Below, piece by piece: positions 22,863-31,581 of a stretch of DNA of 64,000 nt. The first letter of the stretch is position 1, and every line of letters begins with the position of its first letter. The notes beneath the pieces are model-generated. The model had not been told where the DNA came from and did not search any database. It saw only the letters and a program-made list of their open reading frames with translations. A program made the translations under genes and the position numbers. This stretch comes from Colwellia sp. (lineage in GTDB: Bacteria; Pseudomonadota; Gammaproteobacteria; Enterobacterales; Alteromonadaceae). The stretch is taken from contig JAPYOP010000007.1 in assembly GCA_029938115.1 (NCBI GenBank), forward strand, positions 50,389-114,388, written 5' to 3'.

Positions 22863-23219
22863 ATGATTTATAATTTAACTAAATTAGCCTTTTGGCTTCG
22901 GCCGTACCGAAAGTTTCTTTATTTTATCGCTGCATTACTTGTAGGTAATATGGGGTATCGACTGCTTTATTTGACCTCTTCAGGTCAAGTAGATGACTCA
23001 ACGACAATGTTAAATCTACTTGCTCTGGTTTGGCTTGCATTGTTGAACCTAATGCTAAATGTTTTTGTTCAGCCTCACCAAGGTGAATCTCTTAAGATTT
23101 CTTTATTTAAACGAATAAAAAATAAAATTAATCAATGGTTCGAGTATTTATTAGCGATGATGTTTTTACTGTTAACACTGGCTGTTATTTTATTATCAAT
23201 CAGAATGATTAGAGTTTAG
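22863..23219 (+). CDS. Small membrane protein, 118 aa, unknown function
   Basis: I do not recognise a family. Three hydrophobic stretches are visible: about residues 16-34 (FLYFIAALLVGNMGYRLLY), 46-66 (MLNLLALVWLALLNLMLNVFV) and 95-116 (LLAMMFLLLTLAVILLSIRMI). A basic stretch (KISLFKRIKNKINQW) lies between helices two and three. It is likely an inner-membrane protein, probably translated with the SpoIIAA-like gene 21 nt upstream. Confidence 0.7.
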   Translation: MIYNLTKLAFWLRPYRKFLYFIAALLVGNMGYRLLYLTSSGQVDDSTTMLNLLALVWLALLNLMLNVFVQPHQGESLKISLFKRIKNKINQWFEYLLAMMFLLLTLAVILLSIRMIRV

Positions 23220-23247
23220 CTACGTTGATTTTATGATGTTCACAAAG

Positions 23248-23280
23248 GATTACTAGCTTCATAAAATGTTGCTAGTAATC
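23248..23280. repeat. Perfect 10-bp inverted repeat between convergent genes
   Basis: GATTACTAGC (23248-23257) and GCTAGTAATC (23271-23280) flank a 13-nt loop between the small membrane protein gene and trpA. It sits where a bidirectional terminator is expected, but neither side has a clear T-run. Confidence 0.45.
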
Positions 23281-23296
23281 GTTTGGAATACAAATC

Positions 23297-24154
23297 TTAT
23301 TGAGTGGCTGCTTTCATGTTAGTGATAAAGCGAGTTAATTCTGTCAGCATTTTCTCATTATCACCTAAGTTACTTTCAATGATTTTCACTACCGCAGAGC
23401 CACTTATTGCGCCGCTAGCACCAGCGGTTAATGCATCTTTTACTTGTTGGGGTGTAGAAATACCAAAGCCTAAAATTGGTGGAGCAGCATGGTACTCATT
23501 TAGGGTGCTTATTAAATGTTGTGCTGGTGAGCTAGCTTCAGTGTTTTCTGTAATAACATCAACGCCTGTTACACCTGCGCGGCTCAGTACGTAAGTATAA
23601 CCGCGACTGTAGGATGATACTTCGCGTAAAGTGTTATCACTCGCATTTGGTGGCGCAATGAAAATAGGAGCAACACAGTACTTTAATGCCGCTTCTCTAA
23701 AAGGTAAACTCTCACGAATGGGCAAGTCGGCAATTAATACAGAATCAACACCAACCTTAGCCATGTCACGGTAAAAGTTATCAACGCCACGAGCAAAAAC
23801 TAAATTTCCGTAAAGTAACAAACCAATAGGGATTTTAGGTGCATATTCGCGTACTTTAGCTAGTATATCTATACATATATCTGTATTTGTGCCAGATTTT
23901 AATGCGCGTAAAGCGGACATTTGAATCGTAACACCGTCAGCACTCGGATCTGAAAAAGGAATACCTAATTCAAGGGCATCAGCGCCAGCATCAATTAATG
24001 CTTTAATAATTTTAAATGACTGTTCAGCATTAGGGTCGCCAATGATGACAAAAGGAATGAACGCTTTTTCATTTTTATCAGCTAAATCAGCGAAAGCTTG
24101 TTGGTAACGATGGCCCGCTGGTGATGCTGCTTGTGTGTTTGTCACTTGTACCAT
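23297..24154 (-). CDS. trpA: Tryptophan synthase alpha chain TrpA
   Basis: A 285-residue TIM-barrel protein that cleaves indole-3-glycerol phosphate to indole and glyceraldehyde 3-phosphate, passing indole through a tunnel to TrpB. Catalytic acids are visible in [14 protein letters not shown] (Asp) and the N-terminal [10 protein letters not shown] segment. LSRAGVTG and [10 protein letters not shown] are the phosphate-binding loops. Its start shares one base with the trpB stop (TAATG), so the two are coupled. Last gene of the trp operon. Confidence 0.97.
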   Translation of the reverse strand: MVQVTNTQAASPAGHRYQQAFADLADKNEKAFIPFVIIGDPNAEQSFKIIKALIDAGADALELGIPFSDPSADGVTIQMSALRALKSGTNTDICIDILAKVREYAPKIPIGLLLYGNLVFARGVDNFYRDMAKVGVDSVLIADLPIRESLPFREAALKYCVAPIFIAPPNASDNTLREVSSYSRGYTYVLSRAGVTGVDVITENTEASSPAQHLISTLNEYHAAPPILGFGISTPQQVKDALTAGASGAISGSAVVKIIESNLGDNEKMLTELTRFITNMKAATQ

Positions 24155-25416
24155 TATGCTTCTCCTCTGTGCTTAACGCTTGTCGCTTCATCACTTGGTT
24201 CGTTTGGGTGTAAAATAGCATGGACATGGGCAAGATCTTTATCACCACGGCCAGATAAATTCACTAGATAAATTGTTTCTGTGGTGACCGTTTCTGCCAT
24301 TTTTAATGCTTGAGCTAAAGCATGAGAAGATTCAAGGGCAGGTATAATACCTTCCTCTTTTGCTAACGCTTGAAATGCATCCAAGGCTTCATCATCGTTA
24401 ATTGCCACATATTGAGCACGGCCCGTTTCTTTTAAAAAGGCATGTTGAGGGCCAACAGCAGGATAATCTAGACCTGCAGAGATAGAGTAAGATTCTTCAA
24501 TTTGCCCATATTTGTCTTGCATTATGTAAGTGTAATTACCATGCAACATGCCCTTGGTACCTGCAACTAACGTCGCACCATGTTGATCAGTGTCTACGCC
24601 TTTACCACCGGCTTCAACACCAATAAGTTTAACTTCTTCATGTTGAATAAAATCATTGAAGATACCAATAGCGTTTGAGCCACCACCAACGGAGGCAATT
24701 ACATAATCAGGCAGGCGACCTTCTTCTTCAAAAAATTGTACTTTTGCTTCCTCACCAATCATTTTTTGAAATTCTCTCACGATTGTTGGGAATGGGTGCG
24801 GACCTGCGGCTGTACCTAATAAATAATGGGCATTTTCATAATTGGCAGACCAGTCACGCAAGGCTTCATTAACAGCATCTTTTAACGTGCCAGAGCCTGC
24901 AGTTACTGGAATAACCTCTGCGCCCATCAGTTTCATTCTAAAAACGTTAGGTTGTTGACGCTGACAATCAACTGCGCCCATGTATACTTTACATTTTAAG
25001 CCTAAAAGCGAACACGCTATAGCGGTTGCTACGCCATGTTGGCCAGCACCTGTTTCAGCGATAACTTCTGTTTTACCCATACGTTTAGCAAGTAGGGCTT
25101 GGCCTAATACTTGGTTAGTTTTATGCGCGCCACCGTGTAATAAATCTTCACGCTTTAAGTAAATTTTTGCTAATGGATTTTTAACAATATTACGACAGCA
25201 AGTTAGTGGTGTTGGACGGCCAGCATACTTGGTGAGCAAGTTATTAAATTCAGTCAAAAATGCTTCATCGGTTTGTGATTCAATAAAGGCTTGCTCTAAT
25301 TGCTCTAATGCTGGAACCAGTAATTCACCGACGAACATGCCGCCAAATTCGCCGAAATAGGCGGGTAAAGTCTCTTTGTGTGTGTTCTTTGTTGTCTTTT
25401 TTGTAGTATTGGTCAT
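24154..25416 (-). CDS. trpB: Tryptophan synthase beta chain TrpB
   Basis: A 420-residue PLP enzyme condensing indole with serine. The PLP lysine lies in [17 protein letters not shown] (about residue 102). The phosphate-binding loop is [13 protein letters not shown] near residue 245. GRPTPLT near the N-terminus matches the TrpB1 family. The C-terminus carries a short charged extension ([16 protein letters not shown]). Two nucleotides separate it from the trpCF stop-start region, consistent with tight operon translation. Confidence 0.97.
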   Translation of the reverse strand: MTNTTKKTTKNTHKETLPAYFGEFGGMFVGELLVPALEQLEQAFIESQTDEAFLTEFNNLLTKYAGRPTPLTCCRNIVKNPLAKIYLKREDLLHGGAHKTNQVLGQALLAKRMGKTEVIAETGAGQHGVATAIACSLLGLKCKVYMGAVDCQRQQPNVFRMKLMGAEVIPVTAGSGTLKDAVNEALRDWSANYENAHYLLGTAAGPHPFPTIVREFQKMIGEEAKVQFFEEEGRLPDYVIASVGGGSNAIGIFNDFIQHEEVKLIGVEAGGKGVDTDQHGATLVAGTKGMLHGNYTYIMQDKYGQIEESYSISAGLDYPAVGPQHAFLKETGRAQYVAINDDEALDAFQALAKEEGIIPALESSHALAQALKMAETVTTETIYLVNLSGRGDKDLAHVHAILHPNEPSDEATSVKHRGEA

Positions 25417-25418
25417 TT

Positions 25419-26846
25419 CTAGTAATTCCTTATTTGCGCAAAAACTTGCGTTAGTTTTTCGCTGGATTTTATACCTGGGCTTGTTTCAACACCTGAGTTG
25501 AGATCTAAGCCAAATAAATCTAAATTGGTTAATTGGGCAAGGGCTAAATTAATATTGTCACTATCAAGCCCGCCTGCTAAAAGGCTGTTTGATAAGTCTT
25601 GCTCGCTATCGGCTAACAATTGCCAATCAAAAGCTTGGCCACTGCCTGGCGAATTGCCATCAAGTACGTGTTGAGCAACGTTCACACTTAATTCTGGTAC
25701 GTTGTTCAGAACAGGGCTTGCTTGCCATATTTGACATGAATCGCAGTTGCTTTCATCTAATTTTGACTTGAGATCTGCTATATACGCCTCATCTTCGTTG
25801 CCGTGTAATTGCACTGCAGCTAAGTTCAAGCTTTTAACTAAATCAACAATGTCACAACGCTTGTGGTTTACAAATACACCAACATATTCTAAATGCCGTT
25901 TCTTATTTGATGACGCACTTATTATGTTTGATGCTTGCTCTTTAGTAATACAGCGAGGCGATTTTTCAGCAAAAATTAGTCCGCCAAAACGAGCACCCGA
26001 CTCCGCCGCTGCAATGGCATATTCAGGCGCTGTTAAGCCACAAACTTTATTATTACCAAAAATAAGTTTACGACAGGCTAAATCAATATCGTTATAGATA
26101 TTGTTATCCATTGCCATTATTGAGCTACCCACAAGAAAGCCATCAACCGCAGGTGCTAGTTCGCGTACTTGAGCATTAGTATAAATACCAGACTCTGAAA
26201 TAATAATTCTGTCATCAGGCAGAGTTGGGGCAAAATCAAAGGTGCGAGAAATGTCGGTACTTAAATCACGTAAATTACGGTTGTTAATACCGATCATTTT
26301 GGCATCCAACTTAATGGCTCGATCACGTTCTTCTGTGGTCGATATTTCTGTCAATACCGCCAAGTTATACTGCTCGGCAACAGCTGCGAGCTCAAGGTAT
26401 TCTTCATCAGTTAAGACGCTGAGCATTAATAAAATAGCATCAGCGCCATAGTAACGGGCTAAATATACTTGGTAGCTATCGATGAAAAAATCTTTATTGA
26501 GTACTGGGCAACTAACCGTTTCAGTGACCAGCTTTAGGTAATCAAAATTACCTTGAAAATATTTTTCATCAGTGAGCACTGAAATTGCCGCCGCGTATTT
26601 GTCATAAGTTTGGCAAATGCTTTTAACATCAAAGTCTGGGCGAATTAAACCTTTTGATGGAGAGGCTTTTTTGCATTCTAAAATAAAGCCTGCTTCAGGT
26701 TTAACTGCTGTGCGCCTAAGTGCTGCGTACATATCCTTTGTCGTTGGAGTAAGTTCATCAATAAAACTTGCCAACGGTTTCACTTTTTTTAGGGCGTCTA
26801 TTTCAATGCGTCTGTTAGCAACTATTTTGTCTAAGATATTAGCCAT
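25419..26846 (-). CDS. trpCF: Bifunctional indole-3-glycerol-phosphate synthase / phosphoribosylanthranilate isomerase TrpCF
   Basis: A 475-residue fusion of two TIM barrels, as in Enterobacterales and related gammaproteobacteria. The TrpC part (about 1-255) has [16 protein letters not shown] and the catalytic-lysine region [12 protein letters not shown]. The TrpF part (about 256-475) begins at [14 protein letters not shown] with its catalytic Cys, and has the C-terminal [10 protein letters not shown] phosphate site and [16 protein letters not shown]. It catalyses the two steps between phosphoribosyl-anthranilate and indole-glycerol phosphate. It lies 1 nt from trpD. Confidence 0.97.
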   Translation of the reverse strand: MANILDKIVANRRIEIDALKKVKPLASFIDELTPTTKDMYAALRRTAVKPEAGFILECKKASPSKGLIRPDFDVKSICQTYDKYAAAISVLTDEKYFQGNFDYLKLVTETVSCPVLNKDFFIDSYQVYLARYYGADAILLMLSVLTDEEYLELAAVAEQYNLAVLTEISTTEERDRAIKLDAKMIGINNRNLRDLSTDISRTFDFAPTLPDDRIIISESGIYTNAQVRELAPAVDGFLVGSSIMAMDNNIYNDIDLACRKLIFGNNKVCGLTAPEYAIAAAESGARFGGLIFAEKSPRCITKEQASNIISASSNKKRHLEYVGVFVNHKRCDIVDLVKSLNLAAVQLHGNEDEAYIADLKSKLDESNCDSCQIWQASPVLNNVPELSVNVAQHVLDGNSPGSGQAFDWQLLADSEQDLSNSLLAGGLDSDNINLALAQLTNLDLFGLDLNSGVETSPGIKSSEKLTQVFAQIRNY

Positions 26847-26847
26847 G

Positions 26848-27870
26848 CTATTTACTCTCCTTGTTAGAGAGAGAGACTAAAAGCTCTAACGTTGTTAAAC
26901 CTTGACCGCTTTTTAAAACTTCGCTGGCAAGGTTAGCTGCAGCAGCTAAAGTATCTGCTTTGTCATGTAGGTATAGTAATGCTGCGCAGTTAATTATTAC
27001 CGCAGCATTATGAGCTTCTTGACCTTCGCCAGATAAAATCGTCTTGATAATATCTGCATTTTCCTGTGGCGTGCCACCCTTGATATCTTCAAGGCTGTAG
27101 TTTTGTAGATCAAAATCTTTCGGTGAGATGGTGCGTTCAATTAATTGCTCACCTTTAATCTCAATCACTTGAGTATCGCCATGAAGGGCTATTTCATCTA
27201 AACCACTACCATGTACAACGAAAGCGCGCTTAACTCCGGTAAGTTGCAAAGCTTTGGCAATAGGCTGTAGTAACGCCGGCGTGTATACGCCTAGCAACAT
27301 AATGTTCGGTGCCGCGGGGTTAACTAAAGGGCCTAAAATATTAAATAGCGTGCGAATGCCCATTGCTTTTCTGACCGGGCCTGCATGTCTAAAACCACTG
27401 TGATAAGCGGGCGCGAATAAAAAGCATAAATTAGCTTTATCTAAGCAATTAGCAGCAATGTCAGGTGACATATTTAAATTTACGCCAAACGCTTCTAGTA
27501 AATCTGCTGAGCCAGATAGGCTAGAAACACTGCGATTGCCATGTTTTGCCATTTTCAAACCACAAGCTGCGGCTAGAATTGCTGCTGTTGTAGAAATATT
27601 AATTGTGTTAGCACCGTCTCCGCCAGTGCCGACACAATCGGCTACAGGGTAGTCTTTTTCAGGAAATGGTGTTGCCGCGCGGCGAATTGCCACGGCAGCC
27701 CCCGCGATTTCAGCAGGGGTCTCACCTTTAATTTTTAATGCGGTAAGTACGCTACCTAATAATGCGGGCTCAACTTCACCGTTGAGTACTTGAGTGAAAA
27801 AGTGTTCAGTTTCCTGTTGAGAAATGTTTTTGCTGTCAACTAGTTGGGCTAAAGGGCTAGTATTTGCCAT
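26848..27870 (-). CDS. trpD: Anthranilate phosphoribosyltransferase TrpD
   Basis: A 340-residue enzyme transferring phosphoribosyl from PRPP to anthranilate. Family motifs are DCVGTGGDGANTINIST (PRPP/Mg loop, about 78-94), KHGNRSVSSLSGSADLLE (about 106-123), HPA-region AGPVRKAMGIRTLFNILGPLVNP and VVHGSGLDEI. TrpD is separate from TrpG here, unlike the fused TrpGD of E. coli. Only one or two nucleotides separate it from trpG and trpCF. Confidence 0.97.
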   Translation of the reverse strand: MANTSPLAQLVDSKNISQQETEHFFTQVLNGEVEPALLGSVLTALKIKGETPAEIAGAAVAIRRAATPFPEKDYPVADCVGTGGDGANTINISTTAAILAAACGLKMAKHGNRSVSSLSGSADLLEAFGVNLNMSPDIAANCLDKANLCFLFAPAYHSGFRHAGPVRKAMGIRTLFNILGPLVNPAAPNIMLLGVYTPALLQPIAKALQLTGVKRAFVVHGSGLDEIALHGDTQVIEIKGEQLIERTISPKDFDLQNYSLEDIKGGTPQENADIIKTILSGEGQEAHNAAVIINCAALLYLHDKADTLAAAANLASEVLKSGQGLTTLELLVSLSNKESK

Positions 27871-27871
27871 T

Positions 27872-28540
27872 TTATGCTCCTTGCTTGTTGGCGTTTAAGT
27901 CTTCGCTTAAAGCCAGTAAATAATCAAAACTTTGTGCCAAGAGTGTTGCACCATAAGTTGTTAAAATAGATTCAGGGTGAAATTGATAGGCTAAAACGGC
28001 ATCACTTTCGCGGCTAATTGCCATTGGCATACCGTTATAATCAGCAATAACATCAAGTGACTGTGGAATTTCAATGCCGATTAAAGAATGGTAACGAGCA
28101 ACAGGTAATGGATTTTGCATGTTAACAAAAGCGCCACTGCTACAGTGATTAATTGGCGATGCTTTACCATGAACTATCTCAGTTGCTCGCCCAACACGGC
28201 CACCATAATGTTCAATTAAAGCTTGATGGCCTAAACAGATACCAAGCATAGGCATGTTACCCACGCATAACTTAATTAATGCCATTAAACTGCCAGCATG
28301 TTTTGGCTCTCCAGGTCCTGGAGATAATACTAAAATTATCTTCTCGCCAGTTTTTTCAGTATGTTCAAGCATTTTACTGTAAATAAAATCGGCCGATAGG
28401 GTGTTTCGATAAACTGTTGGCTCAAAGCCTAGGCACTGAAATTCATCGACTAAGTTATAAGTAAACGAATCTAGGTTATCGAGCATGAATAATTTGGTTG
28501 CTTTTTTATTGTTAGTACTGCCCTTTAATGAGTTACTCAT
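27872..28540 (-). CDS. trpG: Anthranilate synthase glutamine amidotransferase TrpG
   Basis: A 222-residue class-I glutaminase feeding ammonia to TrpE. Catalytic Cys is in MLGICLGHQAL (about residue 98) and the His/Glu pair in YQFHPESILT near residue 192. LSPGPGEP is the oxyanion-region motif. The N-terminus has a 15-residue extension before LFMLDNLDSFTYNL. It overlaps trpE by 4 nt (ATGA), a sign of coupled synthesis of the two subunits. Confidence 0.97.
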   Translation of the reverse strand: MSNSLKGSTNNKKATKLFMLDNLDSFTYNLVDEFQCLGFEPTVYRNTLSADFIYSKMLEHTEKTGEKIILVLSPGPGEPKHAGSLMALIKLCVGNMPMLGICLGHQALIEHYGGRVGRATEIVHGKASPINHCSSGAFVNMQNPLPVARYHSLIGIEIPQSLDVIADYNGMPMAISRESDAVLAYQFHPESILTTYGATLLAQSFDYLLALSEDLNANKQGA

Positions 28541-30183
28541 GAGTTTGCTCCTTGTGTATCAATAGCAAAGTTTGCGGCTAGCACAGCGCTGATCACCGCT
28601 TGCGCTTTTTGTTTAGTTTCATCTGTTTCAGCTTGAGGAATTGAGTCGTAAACAACCCCTGCACCTGCTTGTATATGGGCAATATTGTTTTTAACAAACG
28701 CTGAGCGAATAACAATGCAGGTATCCATTTCACCTTCGCCGGTTAAATAACCAACCGCGCCGCCATAACTGCCACGGCGTTTACCTTCAATTTCTCTAAT
28801 AAGTGACGTCGCTTTTACTTTCGGCGCGCCAGAGAGTGTCCCCATATTCATGCAAGCCTGATAAGCATGCAAAGCATCTAACTCTTCTAGTAACGTACCG
28901 CAAACACGAGAAACTAAGTGCATAACGTGAGAATACCGGTCAACTTTCAATAAATCAGCAACATGACGCGTTCCTGCTTTACAAACACGAGCGATATCGT
29001 TACGCGCTAAATCAACCAGCATAATGTGCTCGGCAGATTCTTTTTTATCTTGTCTTAGTTCTAACTCTATGCGCGAGTCTAAATCTAAACAGATGCTGCC
29101 ATCTTTATTAAAACCTCGTGGACGCGTACCTGCTATTGGGTAAATTTCTACTTGTCGTTTTCCTTCTGGAGCGTTTTGCTGATATTTTATAGCTGACTCA
29201 GGTGATGCACCAAACATGCAAAAATCACTATCTTTAAGATAAAACATGTAAGGGCTGGGATTACTTATTTTTAATGCTTGGTAAGAAGCTATGCTATCTA
29301 AGCAAGGCAGTGAAAATGTTCTTGAAGGTACCACTTGGAAGATATCACCTGCGCGAATATTTTCTTTTAACTGTTCAACGTTTTGACAAAACTGTTTATC
29401 ACTAATATCAACAGAAACAGTTTGTGAACATTCAGTGTTCGCTACTTTAATGACACTAAGGTGGGCTACCTGCTCAGGAGTAATATCACTGGATAGCAAC
29501 TGTTTTATTTCTGTTATTCGCTCACTTAATTGTTGTTGAACTTGTTCTTGCGTTTTTTCTGATTCAGCGCAAGAAAAAATATTAGCAATAACTTCTGTGC
29601 TTTGCTCTTCGTGATCTATTACTACCAAGGTTTCAGCTAAATAATAAACAAAGTCAGGGCAAGTATTTTCCCCGTCGGGTACTGCGGGTAAATTTTCACT
29701 GATGCCGATCATATCAAAAGCAAATGCGCCACCAAGAAAAATGGCAAAATGGTGATTGTTACTATTTTCTATACGCTTGAATAAACGTAAGCTTTCAAAA
29801 GGATTTACGGCCATTAGCCGTGCTTTTTCATCTAATTCTGTCGGTATATCGGCAAAGGTAGCGGTTAAGCTTTGTTTGTTTTTCGATAAAATAAGTGTCG
29901 CATGCCCCTGTAACTGAGTTGCTGCAAACTGCAATGCGGCTTGGCCGTTAAGTGTTAAGGCGCTATAGGTAACGGTATTGCCATTACATACTATTTTTAA
30001 TGCGGCATCGGTAAGTAATAAACTTTTTAATAAATGTTTTCGATCTATTTCTGCAGATTCAAGCAGTAGATTGTTTTCTTTATGGTGACAAAGCAATTGA
30101 TAAACACTTAAAGGATCGCTTTGATAATTAGCGTAATCCGTTAACGTACATACGGTTGCTGTGTTTTGATTTGTTTGTGTCAT
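28537..30183 (-). CDS. trpE: Anthranilate synthase component I TrpE
   Basis: A 548-residue chorismate-using synthase. The N-terminal regulatory domain carries NNLLLESAEID (about 33-43), the LLES element that binds feedback tryptophan, so allosteric inhibition is expected. The catalytic C-terminal domain has IYPIAGTRPRG, LVDLARNDIARVC, GTLSGAPKVKA and IQAGAGVVYDS. First structural gene of trpE-G-D-CF-B-A. Its ribosome-binding site (AAGAAG) is weak and lies 36 nt after the trpL stop codon, where it can pair with trpL. Confidence 0.97.
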   Translation of the reverse strand: MTQTNQNTATVCTLTDYANYQSDPLSVYQLLCHHKENNLLLESAEIDRKHLLKSLLLTDAALKIVCNGNTVTYSALTLNGQAALQFAATQLQGHATLILSKNKQSLTATFADIPTELDEKARLMAVNPFESLRLFKRIENSNNHHFAIFLGGAFAFDMIGISENLPAVPDGENTCPDFVYYLAETLVVIDHEEQSTEVIANIFSCAESEKTQEQVQQQLSERITEIKQLLSSDITPEQVAHLSVIKVANTECSQTVSVDISDKQFCQNVEQLKENIRAGDIFQVVPSRTFSLPCLDSIASYQALKISNPSPYMFYLKDSDFCMFGASPESAIKYQQNAPEGKRQVEIYPIAGTRPRGFNKDGSICLDLDSRIELELRQDKKESAEHIMLVDLARNDIARVCKAGTRHVADLLKVDRYSHVMHLVSRVCGTLLEELDALHAYQACMNMGTLSGAPKVKATSLIREIEGKRRGSYGGAVGYLTGEGEMDTCIVIRSAFVKNNIAHIQAGAGVVYDSIPQAETDETKQKAQAVISAVLAANFAIDTQGANS

Positions 30184-30258
30184 TGGTTTCTTCTTGAAAT
30201 TATTAAATTTAAAAAATTGTCATCCGGCGTAAATTGGCTGTAGCCACCAAAGAAACCA
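30184..30258 (-). promoter_or_regulatory. Putative trpL-trpE attenuator: leader segment complementary to trpE RBS
   Basis: In the mRNA, leader bases UGGUUUCUU (30258-30250; trpL codons 7-9, Trp-Phe-Leu) are perfectly complementary to AAGAAACCA (30192-30184), which runs from the trpE SD up to its AUG. Allowing one bulged A, pairing reaches into the AUG. A ribosome stalled at Trp codons would cover the leader arm and free the trpE RBS. I see no GC-rich hairpin with adjacent U-run between trpL and trpE. The mechanism is inferred; the complementarity is seen directly. Confidence 0.5.
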
Positions 30259-30276
30259 TGTTCTTGTTTTGTTCAT
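30220..30276 (-). CDS. trpL: trp operon leader peptide TrpL, 18 aa
   Basis: An 18-codon frame MNKTRTWFLWWLQPIYAG starts at ATG 30276 with GAGAGAGAAA upstream and ends at TGA 30220-30222, 36 nt before trpE. Three of 18 codons are Trp (W7, W10, W11), hugely above chance and the hallmark of trp leader peptides, whose translation senses charged tRNA-Trp. It is too short for standard gene calling. Its Trp codon 7 segment pairs with the trpE ribosome-binding site. Confidence 0.88.
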   Translation of the reverse strand: MNKTRTWFLWWLQPIYAG

Positions 30277-30341
30277 TGTATTTCTCTCTCGGTTATCTAT
30301 TGTCGTAAAGTATTGTAGTAAAAATCAGTTGATTAAAATGC

Positions 30342-30370
30342 AAAAAACCCGCTAAGTTTAGCGGGTTTTT
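30342..30370. terminator. Symmetric terminator hairpin upstream of trpL
   Basis: AAAAAACCCGCTAA and TTAGCGGGTTTTT form a GC-cored hairpin with A- and T-runs on both sides, able to terminate in both directions. It lies about 66 nt upstream of trpL, between divergent transcription units, where no annotated gene ends. It may insulate the trp promoter from upstream minus-strand transcription, or end a small RNA or short gene at 30401-30478. Confidence 0.75.
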
Positions 30371-30400
30371 GAAATTTGTTTTTGATCTGCTTTAGCTTTA

Positions 30401-30478
30401 TTAAACTTGTAGCAAGATACACGCAATTATCACAACCCACTTATGTAGAGTTATGCCACCACCAACGAAGTTGGTCAT
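30401..30478 (-). CDS. Possible 25-aa hydrophobic small protein
   Basis: A minus-strand frame begins MTNFVGGGITLHKW and ends in a hydrophobic run VVIIACILLQV. The stop lies about 30 nt before the strong terminator at 30342-30370, giving that terminator a possible owner. No good SD is visible (only AGCAAAG far upstream) and short frames are common in AT-rich DNA. Treat it as a guess. Confidence 0.2.
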   Translation of the reverse strand: MTNFVGGGITLHKWVVIIACILLQV

Positions 30479-30625
30479 GTGTTAAATTAAATTGCTTTGC
30501 TAGTATCATTATTTCGCTCTTATCAGTAAACTTGCGCTATTACATCGCCGCTTGCATTTGACTGTTTGCACATAAGTCGTTCGCACGTGAGTCGTTTGCA
30601 AATATCCTTTATAGAAGACCTTATT

Positions 30626-31531
30626 ATGGCGTTACTGTCAACCACTGATTTCCCCCATACTATTAAAAAGAATGACAGTTTCTCTCACGGTCGTATTGAC
30701 TTGCATAGCCATACACATTGCTCTGATGGCAGTTTGTCGCCGCAAAGCTTGATAGATAGGGCTGTTAATTATCAAATATCAGTTTTAGCGATAACCGATC
30801 ACGATACCATTGCCGGTTTTGATATAGCTCAAGAGTATATATTGGAAAAAAACATTCCAATTAAATTGCTTTCAGGCATTGAAATTTCAACAGCATGGCA
30901 GGGCTTTGAAATTCATATTGTCGGCCTAAATGTTGATGTTAAACATAATGCGTTACAGCAGTTAATTGTAAATCAACAACAAGCGCGAGAAGAGCGGGCA
31001 ATTTCTATTGGTGAAAAGTTGGCCAAGTGTGGTTTTCCTAATGCTTATAATGACGCTAAAAAGCTTGCCGCTAAAGGCTCAATAACGCGTGCCCATTTTG
31101 CTAAGGTACTTTTTCAGCAAGGTCATGTTGGCACTATGCAAAAAGCGTTTGATCAGTATTTGGGTAAAAAAGGCCGTAACACTCAACGCGCTTATGTAAA
31201 ACCTAATTGGTGCACCATTGAACAAGCTATTGAAGCGATGCATGCTGCGGGTGGCTCGGCGGTGATGGCGCATCCAATTCGTTATGATTTAACCGCCAAA
31301 TGGCTTAGGCGTTTAATTGTTCATTTTAAAGAATACATGGGCGATGGTTTAGAAGTAGTTCTACCGCAAATGAATCCCCAACAGCGGCAAATAATGCTAA
31401 ACTATTGTTTAGAATATAATTTGCATGCATCAATGGGATCAGACTTCCATCATCCAAATAAATGGTCTGATTTAGGGCGTAATTTGACTTTGCCAGATGG
31501 TGCCAAACCTATTTGGGCATTGTGGAATTAA
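30626..31531 (+). CDS. rnm: PHP-domain phosphoesterase Rnm (YciV/TrpH; RNase AM)
   Basis: About 301 residues from ATG 30626. The PHP motif RIDLHSHTHCSDGSLSP and LAITDHDTIAGF supply the metal ligands; further ligands are AVMAHPIRYD and MGSDFHHPNKW. In E. coli YciV/Rnm is a 5'-to-3' exonuclease that matures the 5' ends of rRNAs and also hydrolyses 3',5'-nucleotide bisphosphates. A frame opening at 30566 would add 20 residues, but MALLSTTDF at 30626 gives the family-like start. It is divergent from trp and heads rnm-yciO-rluB, the same neighbourhood as in E. coli. Confidence 0.92.
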   Translation: MALLSTTDFPHTIKKNDSFSHGRIDLHSHTHCSDGSLSPQSLIDRAVNYQISVLAITDHDTIAGFDIAQEYILEKNIPIKLLSGIEISTAWQGFEIHIVGLNVDVKHNALQQLIVNQQQAREERAISIGEKLAKCGFPNAYNDAKKLAAKGSITRAHFAKVLFQQGHVGTMQKAFDQYLGKKGRNTQRAYVKPNWCTIEQAIEAMHAAGGSAVMAHPIRYDLTAKWLRRLIVHFKEYMGDGLEVVLPQMNPQQRQIMLNYCLEYNLHASMGSDFHHPNKWSDLGRNLTLPDGAKPIWALWN

Positions 31532-31532
31532 A

Positions 31533-31557
31533 TTGTAGGTCGGACTTTAGTCTGTCA
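31533..31557. repeat. Short TGTAGGTCG-type palindromic repeat
   Basis: TGTAGGTCGGACTTTAGTCT followed by GTCAA forms a small hairpin (GGACT/AGTCT core). It is a sibling of the copy at 58323-58346 and shares TGTAGGTCG with the longer elements at 41354-41532 and 49488-49554. It sits in the 50-nt gap between rnm and yciO. Confidence 0.6.
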
Positions 31558-31581
31558 AGTTGCTGCTAACAGGAAAATATC

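Noticed and set aside
30184-30276. A classic intrinsic-terminator attenuator between trpL and trpE.
   Set aside because: There is a TTTTTT run after the leader, but the only hairpins (for example TGGC-TACA-GCCA) are short and not adjacent to it. I therefore favour RBS pairing instead.
30305-30340. A TrpR operator in the trp promoter (AATCAACTGATT dyad).
   Set aside because: The dyad has only a weak resemblance to the CTAGTTAACTAG-type consensus and the region is AT-rich; not supported.
30566-30625. A 20-residue N-terminal extension of Rnm from ATG 30566.
   Set aside because: The codons derive from a region of imperfect direct repeats (AAGTCGTTCGCA, GAGTCGTTTGCA) and family members start near MALLSTTDF.
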